A DNA stretch of 64,000 nt, taken from positions 2,728,001 through 2,792,000 of the forward strand of contig JANTQA010000033.1 in assembly GCA_027625915.1 (NCBI GenBank). The letters run 5' to 3'. A program made the position numbers and the translations under genes. Source of the stretch: Anaeramoeba flamelloides. Taxonomy: Eukaryota > Metamonada > Anaeramoebidae. Positions within the stretch are counted from its first letter, which is position 1, and each line of letters begins with the position of its first letter. Shown piece by piece: positions 32,947 through 44,806 of this stretch. The notes below the pieces were generated by a model that had not been told where the DNA came from, did not search any database, and worked only from the letters and a program-made list of their open reading frames with translations.

Positions 32947-33598
32947 TTAAAATTTTGAATAAAATGGTTAATTTATTTGGTATTTTCGGAAACACCTCCT
33001 TAACTTTTAAATCGAAAGGAAGACTTTTGGAAATAAACAGTTATTTTTCAAAACTCAAAAAACTAATAAACCCAAACATCTGCCTTTCTTTTTTAAATTA
33101 GAATTGAACTGTACTTAACACAACAAATATATTAGCCCCTTCTTCTAATTTAGCTTTATAGTGGAGCCATATTAGATACAATGAAAAAATCAGAAATTGA
33201 TTCAAAAACTCTGAAATTGAGGGATCATTTTTTGTGTGTAATAAACAAACTTCTTATTCAACAGATTAGTTTTCCAAAAAGAGTTTTTCTAAATAAAATA
33301 GTGAAAAAATAATCCAGATTCTGGATGATACATTTTATTCCTAATTCTCAATCTCTTTGAAAACTTGTCTTTTTCATCAAGTCAAGAAAAATTTAAATTG
33401 TTCAAATTTTTTAAAAAAAAAATCTGATCACTTTTTCATTTTCGAATGTTAAACAAATTGACTTTGTTCTTCGTAGTTTACAAACAACACAAATAGAAAT
33501 CAAAAAATGATAAAATGTAAGAAAAGAATTTACTAAAAATAAAGCAAAAAATCGATTTAAATAATATCATTTTTTTCTTTTACAACATTTGTCCTGTG

Positions 33599-34060
33599 AT
33601 GAACAAAGATTCTAAAACAAAACACTTGCTTGTCTTTGGCCTTTACCAAACAAAAAACCCATTGCTCTGTATAAATAGATCAACAACACTAAGTGAATTT
33701 AAGGAAACATTATTAAAAGGATGCTATTATCGAAAATTGTTTAAAGGTGTCTCGTATAAATTCGATCAAAAATTGTGTTGTCTTCGCGATAACTGTGAAT
33801 TTGAAAAATTTAAAATCTTTCTTTGGGGAGAGTCAATTTCTTTGTCCACGACAGGTGCGTGTGCTAATATTTTTGTACGTTTGGCGAAGCAACAACAAAA
33901 AAAAGAATGTAAGAAACAAAATAATGATCCTGAAGATATTGAAATCGAAATGGATAATGAGGAAGAAGACATTTCCAGAAAAAGAAAACTGAATGAAAAA
34001 AAAGAGGGTAATGATTTACACTCTTTAAAGAAAAAGAAAATAAACAAAGAAATTAAATAA
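33599..34060 (+). CDS. Hypothetical 153-residue protein with basic tail
   Basis: Start at the ATG 33599 (MNKDSKTKHLLVF). I do not recognise the family. Residues 1-95 look like a compact alpha/beta fold with several Cys (GCYY, KLCCLRDNCEF) and alternating hydrophobics (FKIFLWGESISLS). The C-terminal third is charged: an acidic patch near 110-122 (EDIEIEMDNEEED) and then Arg/Lys-rich clusters (RKRKLNEKK, KKKKINKE) that could serve as a nuclear localisation signal. Base composition is clearly less AT-rich than the flanks, which favours a real gene. It is a single exon; no splice signal is needed. It is the only rightward gene in its neighbourhood. Confidence 0.6.
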   Translation: MNKDSKTKHLLVFGLYQTKNPLLCINRSTTLSEFKETLLKGCYYRKLFKGVSYKFDQKLCCLRDNCEFEKFKIFLWGESISLSTTGACANIFVRLAKQQQKKECKKQNNDPEDIEIEMDNEEEDISRKRKLNEKKEGNDLHSLKKKKINKEIK

Positions 34061-34421
34061 CAATTTTTTTAACAAACCTACAAAAACGAAATAAAAACAA
34101 AACATATTAATACCATAAGTTTAGTAATTTTTTTTAAAAGCCATTTTAACTGTTTCTTTGGATTTGTTTCAATTCAAAATAATAAAAAAAAAAATTGAAA
34201 AGCTCTGAAAAAAAAATATTTTGACATAATTTTTAATTTACATATTATCAAAGTTAAGAAAGGTCTACGTATCAGTTAGACACATTACCACCAATTCTAT
34301 TTTACTTTTATTATCTCTTTTTTAATATTTAAATTCAAGAAGTTTCTTCAATTTATTCACTTTTTTGGAGGCATTATGATAATTAGTATAAAATTGAAAA
34401 TATGCCAATAAAAATTATATA

Positions 34422-34965
34422 AACAATTTTCCAATCAAGGACGACCAGTTTCAATGAGGCGAATTTCTTTGAAGGATTTGAATTGATATTAGTAGAAAAA
34501 ATTTATTTTGGAAATACCAAAATTGAAAACTTTTTTTCACTTTTTTTCTGATTTTTTTTTTTCAATTTTTTTTTTAATTCCGATTTTTTTTTATTACATA
34601 ATTCATTTGCAAACTTCAAAATTATTGCAAGATTAATAGATACGAAGTAAAAAATTATTATTATGTTACTACTAAAACAGTAATTAGGACTGTAGAGAAA
34701 TGATATTGATTTCTATTGGAATTTTCTTTGGATCTATGATTGAAGATCAAAATAAACATTGCTGTTTTTCTTCTCAATGGAGCTTAGAATTTTGGGTTTT
34801 TCAATTTTTTAGAAAATTTATTGTTTTATGAGTTTTATTTTGTACTAATATCATCTATCCTTTGGTGTTTATTATTCTACTTATTTCTTATTTGTTCTTT
34901 CAGGGACAATTATAAATAATTGATCTTCGAAAAAAAATTTGGGACACTTTAACTGAAACAAAGTT
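34422..34965 (+). mobile_element. TIR element (AAC...GTT family E), copy 1
   Basis: About 544 bp aligned with 42610-43313. Left end TA-AACAATTTTCCAATCAAGG; the right end, read on the other strand, is AACTTTGTTTCAGTTAAAG. Shared interior blocks include TTTCTATTGGAATT and TTTTTCTTCTCAATGG. TA duplication is clear in the second copy. It is non-coding. Confidence 0.65.
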
Positions 34966-35385
34966 TTTATATATATATAATAGAAAGTTTTTGATTTCTT
35001 GATAATATTATTAAAACAATAATTACTAATAAATTAAGAAAAATAAATATTTAGGTATAAATTTCGCTAAAAATACATCTGTTGAATAATAAAAAGAAAT
35101 TTAATAAAAGTCACTTAAAAGTCCAATATATCTTTAAATCAAATGAATTCTCAACTTCTCTCAAAAAAAAAAAATATTTATCAAGCAATTTATTTGAACA
35201 CACTGATATAAAATAGAAAATTATTCAGTTTCATAAAAAAATACTCTTGGAGAAATAAAAAATCAAATTAATGACAGATTACTAAAAAGATTCAAATTCA
35301 AAGATCTACACAATTAAATATCTTGTAATAAATTTGGTTTATTATTAATGAAAATAAAAATTCATTAAAAAATTAGCATCATATA

Positions 35386-35578
35386 CAGTCAGTTCCACTT
35401 TAAAGACACAATTTTTCAATTATATGTGAGGCACAAAAAAATCCCAAAGTAAAGCACATTTTTTGGATTTTTTTACACAAATTATCTAGCTAGAATTTGA
35501 TTTTTGTGCCTTAATTTGGGATTTTTTTTGTTCCTTAAATTTCGTTGATTGTTTGAGTCTTACAAGTGTAATCTGCTC
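35386..35578. mobile_element. Foldback MITE (CAGTCAGTTTCAC family), drifted copy
   Basis: The left end TA-CAGTCAGTTCCACTTTAAAG is clear; the right end has drifted (TACAAGTGTAATCTGC). The internal GTGCCTTAATTTGGGATT arm is shared with the copy at 8197-8395. It lies about 105 bp left of a second copy in the same family. Confidence 0.7.
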
Positions 35579-35683
35579 TAATATAAAAAATTATTAAAAT
35601 TTCTTAAAACAATAACTATGATACATAATAAGAAATAACAATACCAGATAGATAAATAATTGTTCATAAATTAAAAATCAAAA

Positions 35684-35879
35684 TAGTCAGTTTCACTTTT
35701 AAGGCACAAACTTTCAACGAAATTTAAGGCACAAAAAAATCTCAAATTAAGGTACAAAATTTGGAATTTTAATTTTTACAAATTATTTTACTAGAATTTG
35801 ATTTTTGTGCATTAATTTGAGATTTTTTTTGTGCCTCAAATTTTGTTGAAAGTTTGTGCCTTAAAAGTAAAACTGACTG
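35684..35879. mobile_element. Foldback MITE (CAGTCAGTTTCAC family)
   Basis: About 196 bp, nearly a perfect inverted repeat: GTCAGTTTCACTTTTAAGG at left (the first CA of the CAGT end is missing) and CCTTAAAAGTAAAACTGACTG split at the TA on the right. It closely resembles 8197-8395. Confidence 0.8.
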
Positions 35880-37737
35880 TAGACAAAAACAAAAATACAA
35901 TGTTTTACTAATCAACCCAAGTAAGAAACTTTTATAAATTTTCTATTCTCTTCTCTTTATTTAAATAATCAGTATTTTTCAGAATAAAATAAAAAAGGGT
36001 TCTAAAAATAGTGTTAGTTTTTTTATTCGAATAAAGTAATAAATAAGTAAAATTTAGAAAAAAATTATTTCTTTTTCATGAATTATAAAAAAACAAAACA
36101 GACATTTTCCAAGATTCCTATGAATTAAGAAAAATATTTGAGTTTACTCTTGTCTTGTGAACCCAAGAAAAAATCTTTGAAATCTTATTTAATTCTAGGA
36201 CACTTGACAACACACCACAAAAATATTTAAAAACTATTCAAATTAATATCAATTTTCTTTTTTTTTAATTGTATATCGAAAATTTGCTACAACTTACTTA
36301 TCAGTTTCACAACAATTATATTACAAAAATATTTTTGTTGATCATATCCAATGAAAAAAAAAATATTTCAACTATTCTAAAAAATAACTGAGAAAGGAGA
36401 AAAAAAGTCAAATCGATTTTCATTGTAAAAAAGAAGTCAAAAAGGAAAACTTTTTAAATAATTTTTTTACATCATTTTTTGTGTTCAATGAAGCTATATA
36501 AAAATGAAATTCTTCAAACTGGATTGATACCTTATTTTTAAATTTTAAAGCCAGTTTAACATGAACGAGTATTGATAACTAAAAAAAATCAAAAAAAAAG
36601 CATTTTCACTAATGTTTACAACTTCAATTTAAAATTTGGAAAATTGTAACTATTTAAAAATAAGCTCGGTGTCATTTTTTGAATTATATTTTGATTTTGA
36701 TAACGAATATAATTCTTGAATATGATTTTTAATTTTAAAATGAGCAAAAAAGACGTTATATAAAATATTTGAAAATGAGAACAATTGCTACTGTTTTATA
36801 ATTCATCTTGATTTGTCAATTTTTTCATTTTGGCGATTTATTTCTGGAACAGTAATCAGAAATTATATTTCAAAAAAACAGTATTCTGTCCAATTTACAT
36901 TTTTCTACTCTTTTATCCTAGGTTAATATTCCTTTTTTATTATTCAAAATGATTTTGTTGAAAAATCTTTCAGTTTATTTAAACACTTTGTAAAACATTG
37001 AAAATTTATGAAAAACAGAACTAAAAAATATTTTAAAAAAATTTTTTATTAAAGTGTGCTAAATAAAAAATATATTTCCTTTATTATTTTTTTACCTTTT
37101 TTAGATGTACTTAACAAATAAAGATGATAGAGATTAAGAAAGAAACCCCCGAACAATTCAATAATTATTTTTTTAAAAAATGATATTGAATTTTTAAAAA
37201 TAATTAGTGGAAATCTAATATTGTATATTAATAATGATCTATGGTAATATCTCTACGTTTTGTCACAAATGAGATTAACATAACCTTTATTGAAAAAGAA
37301 ATAATAAAAACATTTTATCATTTTCATCAACTATAGATAAATTTTGAATATGAAGGAACTAAATGAAATTATAAATCTTCTTAATATTTTGAATGATATT
37401 TTTACTTCTTTCTCAATACTTGTGTTTTATATGAAATTTCTGATAAAAAAAAAATCTAGAAGGATTGTAAGGAATTACAAGTAAAGGATTAATAATTGTC
37501 TGATTTGAAAATGAAATTTCCATTTTCTGATCAATATATATATATATATATATTGATGTTCGAAACTAATATTACACTTTTTTTTAATACAAATAAACAA
37601 TTATAAGAAAAAACTAAAAATAATATTAAATATTTTTCTGAAAATTAAGACATATTATTTGTCTTATCATTAATTAATGATAAAAATAATTCTGGTTCTT
37701 AATTAACATTTCTATACAAAATTAGAGAAATTAAGAA

Positions 37738-38118
37738 AGTGTCGTAAACTGTTGTAGAGTGTCATAGAAGTTTTCTATTTTAATTGTAAAATCTTTATGT
37801 TTATTTTAAAATATATAAATAAAAAACCTAATAACAAGGGCTGTAGAGTACATTCAAGTGCCCAGGTTTTTTTTTAATTTTCGAAATAAAAATAAAATTT
37901 CTAAATTTTCTTTATAATTTCTTAAATTAAATAAAAAAAAACAAACTATAGTTTTCCAGAATTCAAAAGAATTGAGAAAAATCAAAGATTTAACTCAATT
38001 CTTTTAAATTAAAAAAAACCTAAGGTGATTTTTTTTAATATAAGAAATAAACCGAAAATTGGTTAAATTTTTGTTAATTTTTTTTGAATTCTGGAAAACA
38101 TAATGGCTGTAAGACGAA
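37738..38118. repeat. Palindrome-mosaic repeat (family H), copy 2
   Basis: Contains GTAGAGTGTCATAG and GTAGAGTACATTCAAGTGCC runs and the inverted pair AAAAGAATTGAG / CTCAATTCTTTT around AAATCAAAGATTT. TTTTCCAGAATTC near 37955 is mirrored by GAATTCTGGAAAA near 38085. It shares modules with the copies at 21902, 45783 and 51003. Confidence 0.7.
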
Positions 38119-38655
38119 ATTAATATCCTCCCTTCAATATATATATATAAACATTGCAAGTGAGAATTTAGTGTAATGCCTGGAAATTTATAATTCATTT
38201 TTGATTTTTGATAAATTTAACTCAGCTTTGTTTTAAAGCATTTTATTGGTTTAAATACAAAATTACTTAGTAAAATTAGATGATGTTCAAAATACTCTTT
38301 CTCAAAAGTTGTTTTTAAGGTTGAGTTCTCAATTCACAAAAATTAAAATTGAAATTAAACCAAAAATTTTTCTATTTTTCATCAAGATTCTGGCTAGTAT
38401 TAATAGATTTTCCTAATATCCAAAAAATAGTTCTTAAACAACTTTCACCAACTTGCAAGTAATACTAATAAAGAAACTTGTCTTGAAATATGAAGACTTA
38501 ATTTGAAAAACTCTGGAAATTTGAAATTCTGTTATATTTATATCAAAATCAAGGGATATAATTAATTAGTTTTCCGGTCAAACAATTGTCATTTTTTTAC
38601 TTTTTTTTTGCTTGACAGGCTTTTGAACAAAATATTAGTTAACACTAAACTAATA

Positions 38656-40237
38656 ATGATCAATTCAAACGAAAAGCAAGAAAAAGAATCTCAAGATGTT
38701 GAATCAGAATTAGAAACGCAGAAAGAAATTTTAGCCTTTGCTATGAAGCAAATCAAAAACAAAGATAAGGAAATTTTGAAACTGAAAGAAGAGATTGAAA
38801 AAAAACAAAAAGAGGTTGAGTCTACAAAAAACAAACCCAACAAAGTGGAACAAACAAATAATAAAAACAAAAATGAAGGAGACTTTAATAAAGAACAATT
38901 TCTCAAATTAAAAAAAGAGAATGAAGAGTTATACCGATTCACTGAGCAATTAAAAACGGAAAACGAAAATGGAGAAGAAAAAAGAAAGGAAATTGAAAAG
39001 AAAGTTGAATTACAATTGCAAAAATCAGAAACTGCGATCAAAAATTTACGATCAGAACGTGAAAACTATTACAAATTGCTTCAAAAAGAGTATGAAAAAA
39101 CACAAAACATTGTTAATAATGGAAATAATAATAAGCAGGACCAAGACAAAGACAATGAAATCAAAATAGATAAAGAAAAAGAAATCAAAAAAGAAACGAA
39201 TCAAAAGGAACATAAGAAATATGAAGAATTAGAGAATGAAAGAGACAATTTAAATAAAAAATTAAAAGAAACAAAAGATACCTTAAAGGAAGCAAAGGAA
39301 GAATTGGAAAAAGAAAAAGAAGTGAAAAAAAAATTAAATAAAAAACTCCAAGATCTGAAAAAAGCATTAGGAAATAGTTCACAACAATTACAAAACACTT
39401 CGATAAACAATTCACAATTAACAGAAAAAAACGAAACCTTAGAAAAGGCAAAAAAACAGACTGAAAAGAAAGTGAAAATTTTAGAAAACTAAGCAATTAG
39501 AAAAGAAAATTGAGTCTTTAAATAAACAAAACCAAAAATCAAATCAAAAGAAAAAAAATAATCAAAAGATATTAAATAATTTTGAAACACAACTCAAAAA
39601 GAAACACTCTGAATTGGAGTCGTCTCAAAAGAAAAATGTAAAATTAGAGAATGATATTAAAAAGTTAAATTCAACTATAAAAAATTTAAAAAAAAAAAAA
39701 CGGCCAGTCACCCCTCAAAAGGGTAAAAAATTAATAAAAAGTCAAAATGAAATTGAATTAGAAAAAAAAGTTCAAGAATTATCAGAAGAAATTAATACAC
39801 TAAATAGCCAAATTACCAATATAAAAAAAAAATCAAATGAAAAAATTGAAACAAACGAAATAAATAAAAGAATTGAAACAAACGAAATAAATGTAAAACT
39901 AAATGACAATACAGATGAAAAATTATTAATGGACAAAATGTTAAAAGATTTGAAAAAAACAAAATTTTCACTTAAAAAATCAAAAGATGAAAAAGCTAAT
40001 TTAACGTTAAAATTACAAAACTTAAAAAATGAGAAAACAGAATCATTAAATGAAATAAATAAACTTAAACAACTTGTTGATAATTATAAAAGAATCGAAG
40101 AAATTATTTTGATAAGTATCATATTAAACCCAATCACCAGTGGATCTTCGTCGGCCCTTGGTATTTTCAAAGATGTGATCAAGAAAAAGAATCAAAATAA
40201 AAAGACAGAGAATATTGAAAACGATGACGATAACTAG
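38656..40237 (+). CDS. Coiled-coil protein gene with one frame break
   Basis: The first frame runs from the ATG at 38656 (MINSNEKQEKESQD) to a TAA at 39490-39492, 278 residues. A second frame is open from 39485 to 40237 and continues the same Lys/Glu/Asn-rich heptad pattern (KQLEKKIESLNKQNQ). The two overlap by only eight bases, so one extra base near 39485-39493 explains the break; no GTAA donor lies there to suggest an intron. Together they would cover about 526 residues, nearly all coiled coil, with a less charged end (IILISIILNPITSGSSSALG) and an acidic tail. The break could be an assembly error in A-rich sequence, a real mutation or programmed frameshifting. The open frame extends 5' of the ATG toward an acceptor-like site near 38619. 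Family and function are unknown; a structural or tethering role is only a guess. Confidence 0.65.
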
Positions 40238-41329
40238 GTGAAATCTAAAAATGAAAAAGTTTAAAATAATTCAAAATTAAAAAAAAAAATAATTATATTT
40301 TTTCTTTGAATAATTTTTCGACTTTTCCGTCTGTTTTTTTTCTTGTTGTCACATTTTATTAATTTTTCTTATTTTAATATTATTATTTTTTTTTTTGGCT
40401 TTCTTTTATTAATCTTGTTTTTTTTTTTTTCTAAGAAGAAAAAACCTCTTTTGATTGAATGTAAAATTTTTCATAAGAAATATTTTTTTTTTTTCAATAA
40501 TTCTTTTAATTCTTTTTAGTTTGATTAATTAAAATCAATTATATTGATATTAATTATTATTTAATATAAATAAACCCAATGAATAAAGAAGAAACAAATG
40601 TTAAAAAATTGTTTATTTAACATTCTTTTTTTTTTTTTTTTTTTCATCAAGAAAATATTTTTTGATAATAATCCAATCAAAATACATACAAAAATTATTC
40701 TTTTTTTAATTAATATTATAATCTTTGATATATTTTTTGTTTTTTATGAAAATGGTGAATAATAAATTTAAAATAAAATGGAATAAATAAAAGCTTAAAT
40801 TTGATCATATTTTTGTCTCTATTCAACATATGACAAATATTTGAAAAATACAATTATATCCCTAACTATTTTTTTTTTTTTTTGTTTCTTTTTTTACATT
40901 TTTTATATTAAGGGGGTAGTATTTTTCAAAAATAAAATGAAATCTTATAAGGATCTAATTTTTTTTTCTATAATTGGTGTTTTGGTTGATATACAGATTA
41001 ATTAACCTCATCTAAACAATTTATTAATTTGAGTCACTTTTTTGAAATCCAAAATTCTCATGTTTCCAATATTAAACCAAAAAATTAACCTATTATTTAT
41101 TTTAAAAATTGAATTAATTCATGAAAATGGTGAAAATACATTTTTGGTTTTATGTTAGATGGTCTTGATTTTATAAGAAATTTTTTTTTTTTGATTATTA
41201 TTTATAATAATGAATATTTCAATTCACATATCTCAGTCAATAAAAGTAATTAAAACATAGGTGAAATAATAAATGAAAATTTGATGGAATTTTAAAATAA
41301 TTTTATCAAGGAAAATTAAGGTCTATTAA

Positions 41330-42014
41330 GGGTCTAGTCATTAACCGCGAATAAGCATCATTCTCGAGGGGTGGCTTGATACTAAATGGGATATTGAGAA
41401 ACAGTCCTTCTTTTGGTTGAAAAAAATTCAAATAACAAATAAAAAAATTGAAGGATCATCTTTGACAAAAAATTCAACGAAGAAAAATAAGTTTGAAAGA
41501 GTTCTCAATTTCAAAAAATCAAAATTTAAAAAAAATTCATCTTTTCTCATTTTCTATTTCCAAAGGGTTAAATTTCTTTTAATTTAAAACAAAATACTTT
41601 CTTGGATTTCGTAATCAATTTAATTTGATTTTATCTGATTTGTGGTTATTGTGTAACCCTATAAATTTGACCAAGTAAGGATTAGGTAATATTCAAACGA
41701 TAAAAATAACTCATTAGAAAAATGAAAAAAAAAGAAAAAAAAATCACCGAGATCTCAAAAAGCGCCAAAGAGCAACACTTCAAAACTGACATAATTGTTT
41801 GTAAAATTGTAATTCACAGCCATTCTAATTGGAAATTGAGTGCCACTCTTTGGCGTTTTTTTCTAAAAATGTCCTCATCTTTAGTTGTTGATTTTTGGAG
41901 ATCGATCATACATCATAGGTTGTTTGGTTTTTCATTAGTGTTAGTTCCTCATAAAAATTACTAAAAAGTTTTTTTCCATTTCAAAAAAAAAAATTCACCC
42001 TAATGACTCGACCC
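41330..42014 (+). mobile_element. TTAA-type element (GGGTCGAGTCATTA family), complete copy
   Basis: 685 bp with ends TTAA-GGGTCTAGTCATTA and TAATGACTCGACCC-TTAA. The empty site is preserved at 46497-46500 in family G copy 1, where a single TTAA follows GATCTA. An internal palindrome pairs GCGCCAAAGAGCAACACT with AGTGCCACTCTTTGGCG. An 80-codon open frame (41722-41964) spans that palindrome but is not under selection (see findings). TTAA duplication suggests a piggyBac-type origin. Confidence 0.85.
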
Positions 42015-42609
42015 TTAAGCAAAAATTTTTCTTCTTGAAAGTTTGAAAAAAATTTTTTTTCTCATTTTCAAAAAAAAAATCAAAAAAAGACTTTTCAATT
42101 TTGTATATTTTTTAAATAAAAATAGTTTTGTATGATTTATTTAAATAAATATCACAATTACAAACATTTTGGTTTGAAAAATTTTGATTTTGAATTTTCA
42201 GGATAAAATTACAAAAATTTCCAAATAGCTCCAAGATAATTTTATTTTGTAAAATAAAAATTCATCATAGGATAAAAACTTAATTATTATTTAAAAATTG
42301 AGAATGGTTTTAAATACTTAAATATTTATATATATTCTTAAAATAATGCAATTATTTTCCAATATGTCGAATAAATCAATTTTATTAATAATAAAAAGAT
42401 TTAGTTCAAAAAAGTAAAATATTCTTTTATATTGGTATTCTTGATAACAAAGACTTGATATAATATAATAAAAATGATGATAGTTATAAAAAAGGTAAAA
42501 AAATTTTATAATCTAAGCAATAAAATGAATTTAATTGTTTTCTTTTTGAGAAAAACTGAAAATAAAATTAATCTCACTAAAAAAAATTTCTTTTTTGTTT
42601 TTCTTTGTA

Positions 42610-43313
42610 AACAATTTTCCAGTTAAAGGGGTCCAGTTGTAATGGGTAAATTACATGTATTTAAAGTATTTTCAAGGATATTAGAAGAAGAAATTTATGT
42701 GGGACATTTCCTAATTTGAAATCATTTTTTCATATTTTTCACATTTTTTTAATTTTTTTAATTTTTTTTCAACATAATTTATTTGCAAATTTTTTTTTTA
42801 TTACAGGAACAATAATCACTTGGTAAAAAAGTGTTATTAAAAGGTCATTGAAACTGTGGAAATGATTGTTGAGAAATCTTATCTATTTCTATTGGAATTC
42901 TATTCGATATTTGAATCCTAATAAGTGATTAATAAATCTAAAAAATTTTCACTTCATTTTCATTTCCTATTTCAAATAGAGACCACAAATCCCAACCTAC
43001 TTCATTGGGAATTTTATTTCTAAAAGAAAAGTAAGTAAAATGCAATGAATATTGTTTCTTATTTCTTCTTCAAATACCATTAGAAGTTCAAAACGTCACA
43101 TTTTTGTTTTTCTCAATGGGGATTTCATTAAGAATTTGAGTTTTTTCAATTTTTAAGAAAATCTATTGATTAATTAGTTTTATTTCAGAAATGTGTCGCC
43201 AATTCTTTGATGTGTATTATTCAGTTTATTTCTTTTTTGTTCTTCAAAGGTCAATTAAATAAAATAATCGATATTTGAAAAAATGTTGGGGGGATGTTTA
43301 CTGGTACACAGTT
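42610..43313 (+). mobile_element. TIR element (AAC...GTT family E), copy 2
   Basis: 704 bp inside family G. Flanks are TA (42608-42609, 43314-43315). Left end AACAATTTTCCAGTTAAAGG; the right end on the other strand is AACTGTGTACCAGTAAAC. The empty site is the TA in CTTAGTTGATC at 47099-47100. It is longer than copy 1 by about 160 bp, mostly near 42900-43060. Confidence 0.65.
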
Positions 43314-43470
43314 TAGATCAGAATTTTTTGGCATTTACAAAATTCATAATTAGAAAATATACCAAGAAAATATTTGAAAATTTTACCTTGTAGTCATAGA
43401 GTACTGATCCCTGAAAATACTTTTTTTACTTTTTTGATCTTTGTACTTCTCATTAACAAAATAATAAATA

Positions 43471-43935
43471 CAGAAAAGTTAAATCCATATTTCAAAATTA
43501 AAAGGCGTGTTTCTTTGATATATAAGATCTTTACATTAAACAATTAAATAAACCAACAATAAACATAAAGTAAAAAAACCTATTGGTATCTGAAAGTTCT
43601 ATTATTTAAAAAATAGATACTAAAAATTACTGATCAAATTAGGAAAATTTATCTCAAAAAAACGAGTAAATTTTTGAATAGACAATTTTTCTTCAAAAAA
43701 ATGAAAAATTGTAAAAAAACTGAGAATATTACTAAAAATTTTCTACAAATTTCATTCCTATTTTAAAATTTAATTAAAATATCAAGGAGTTTTTCTTCAA
43801 AATTGATTTCACCTTTGGTAACTCTTGGGTCGTGAATTAGATTTTTCATTGGAACAAGAAGAAAAAAAAAGGGGGCAGGGATTATATTTTGAAACACATA
43901 TTATCGTTTGTCATTCCGTATTATTGACACCACTG
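43471..43935 (-). mobile_element. TA-type CAGT element (family C), inverted copy
   Basis: 465 bp flanked by TA (43469-43470, 43936-43937). On the reverse strand it begins CAGTGGTGTCAATAATACGG, the best-preserved terminal repeat of the family. The blocks AGTTCTATTATTT and TGATCAAATTAGGAAAATTT are the reverse of blocks in 6515-7003. It is non-coding. Confidence 0.8.
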
Positions 43936-44281
43936 TACTTTAGGACAAACCATTTTAAAAACTTGTAATCATAATTCTCTATTATTTATTCCAAAAAATT
44001 ATCAAAAATCCTCTTGTATATAAGACCTCTCAAGAACAAATTAAATTATTTATGCCAAATTACTACATTTCCTCCTTTTTTATGCTATCTGTGTTGCTGT
44101 GTTCTTCAATATAATTTGAATACCAACCTTTGAAATGAAAAACATTTGTACCTTAAGTAAAAGTAAAAAAATAATGGTCTCACTTCCAAAGAATAAAAAA
44201 AGAAAAAGAAAAAAAAAATAAAGAAAAAGAAAAGAAATTAAACTTGAAAATAAAAAGACAAAAAAAAAAGAGGTTTGCTAT

Positions 44282-44806
44282 TTATTTTTTAATTGTGGAA
44301 TTTAAAACCTGAGGGTTTAGAGTCTTTTGATTTTGCAACTTTTCCCAATTAACGAATAGTTCGTCAAAATTTGAATTTGGTCGTTTTTGGTTTAATTTGA
44401 TTATTTTTTCAGTTAATATGTTGAGGAATTCTGTCTTAATTACCCTTTGGCGGTATTCCATTTCTTGTCTTTCTTTAACATAATTTTTTGCTTGATACCA
44501 CAATTTGTTTTTATGTTCACTATGCTTGTTTTTTCTTTTGTCAAAAAATTTATTCATCTCATACTTGATCATGTTGCCTCCTTTTTGGTTTTCTTCTAAA
44601 AAGGATTCCATTATTTCATTTAATTGTGTTTCGTAATTGTTTTTTATAAATTCTTGAATTAACTCTTCTTGTTGTTTTTCGTTTAAATTATCAAGACTTA
44701 ATGAGTTTGTTATTTTTTCTTCAATTTCTTGGATGCTTTGGGATTTGAATAATTCGTCTGTCACTTGATCCCTGAGATCAAAAAGGAATGTTTCTTCGTT
44801 TGTCAT
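44282..44806 (-). CDS. Hypothetical 174-residue helical protein
   Basis: Start at the ATG 44806 (MTNEETFLFDLRDQ). The protein is predicted to be almost entirely helical, rich in Glu, Lys, Asn and Gln, with no signal peptide, membrane segment or Cys motif. A conserved-looking central block is WYQAKNYVKERQEMEYRQRV, and the end is FDELFVNWEKLQNQKTLN. I do not recognise a family; small helical subunits of larger complexes look like this, but nothing here shows which. It is single exon, leftward, and its end faces the repeat-filled convergent region. The frame is clearly less AT-rich than its flanks, which supports a real gene. Confidence 0.6.
   Translation of the reverse strand: MTNEETFLFDLRDQVTDELFKSQSIQEIEEKITNSLSLDNLNEKQQEELIQEFIKNNYETQLNEIMESFLEENQKGGNMIKYEMNKFFDKRKNKHSEHKNKLWYQAKNYVKERQEMEYRQRVIKTEFLNILTEKIIKLNQKRPNSNFDELFVNWEKLQNQKTLNPQVLNSTIKK

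Larger units (their letters stand above)
29765..33598. other. Divergent gene-free stretch
   Basis: It lies between the leftward CAP-Gly/RasGEF gene and the rightward gene at 33599, so both promoters should be here. It holds a TIR element (31123-31651) and a fragment of the GGGATTAGCGTC family (about 32650-32946). Bases 30550-30870 are slightly less AT-rich but have no open frame of note. Confidence 0.6.
34061..38655. other. Gene-free stretch with MITEs and palindrome mosaic
   Basis: No credible gene. It holds a TIR element at 34422-34965, two foldback MITEs at 35386-35879, a TA run at 37533-37553 and palindrome mosaic copy 2 at 37738-38118. A good acceptor-like sequence (T-rich tract then GACAG) ends near 38619, just before the coiled-coil frame, so an unseen upstream exon is possible. 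Confidence 0.55.
40960..43460 (+). repeat. Unclassified interspersed repeat (family G), copy 2, interrupted twice
   Basis: The parts 40960-41325, 42019-42607 and 43316-43460 align in order with the uninterrupted copy at 46205-47215. The two gaps are the TTAA element 41330-42014 and the family E element 42610-43313. The outer limits are approximate. Confidence 0.65.
40238..44281. other. Convergent gene-free stretch rich in nested repeats
   Basis: It lies between the ends of the rightward coiled-coil gene and the leftward gene at 44282, so it should contain only 3' regions. It is largely filled by family G (40960-43460) with a TTAA element and a family E element inside, then a CAGT element at 43471-43935. 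No gene is visible. Confidence 0.6.
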
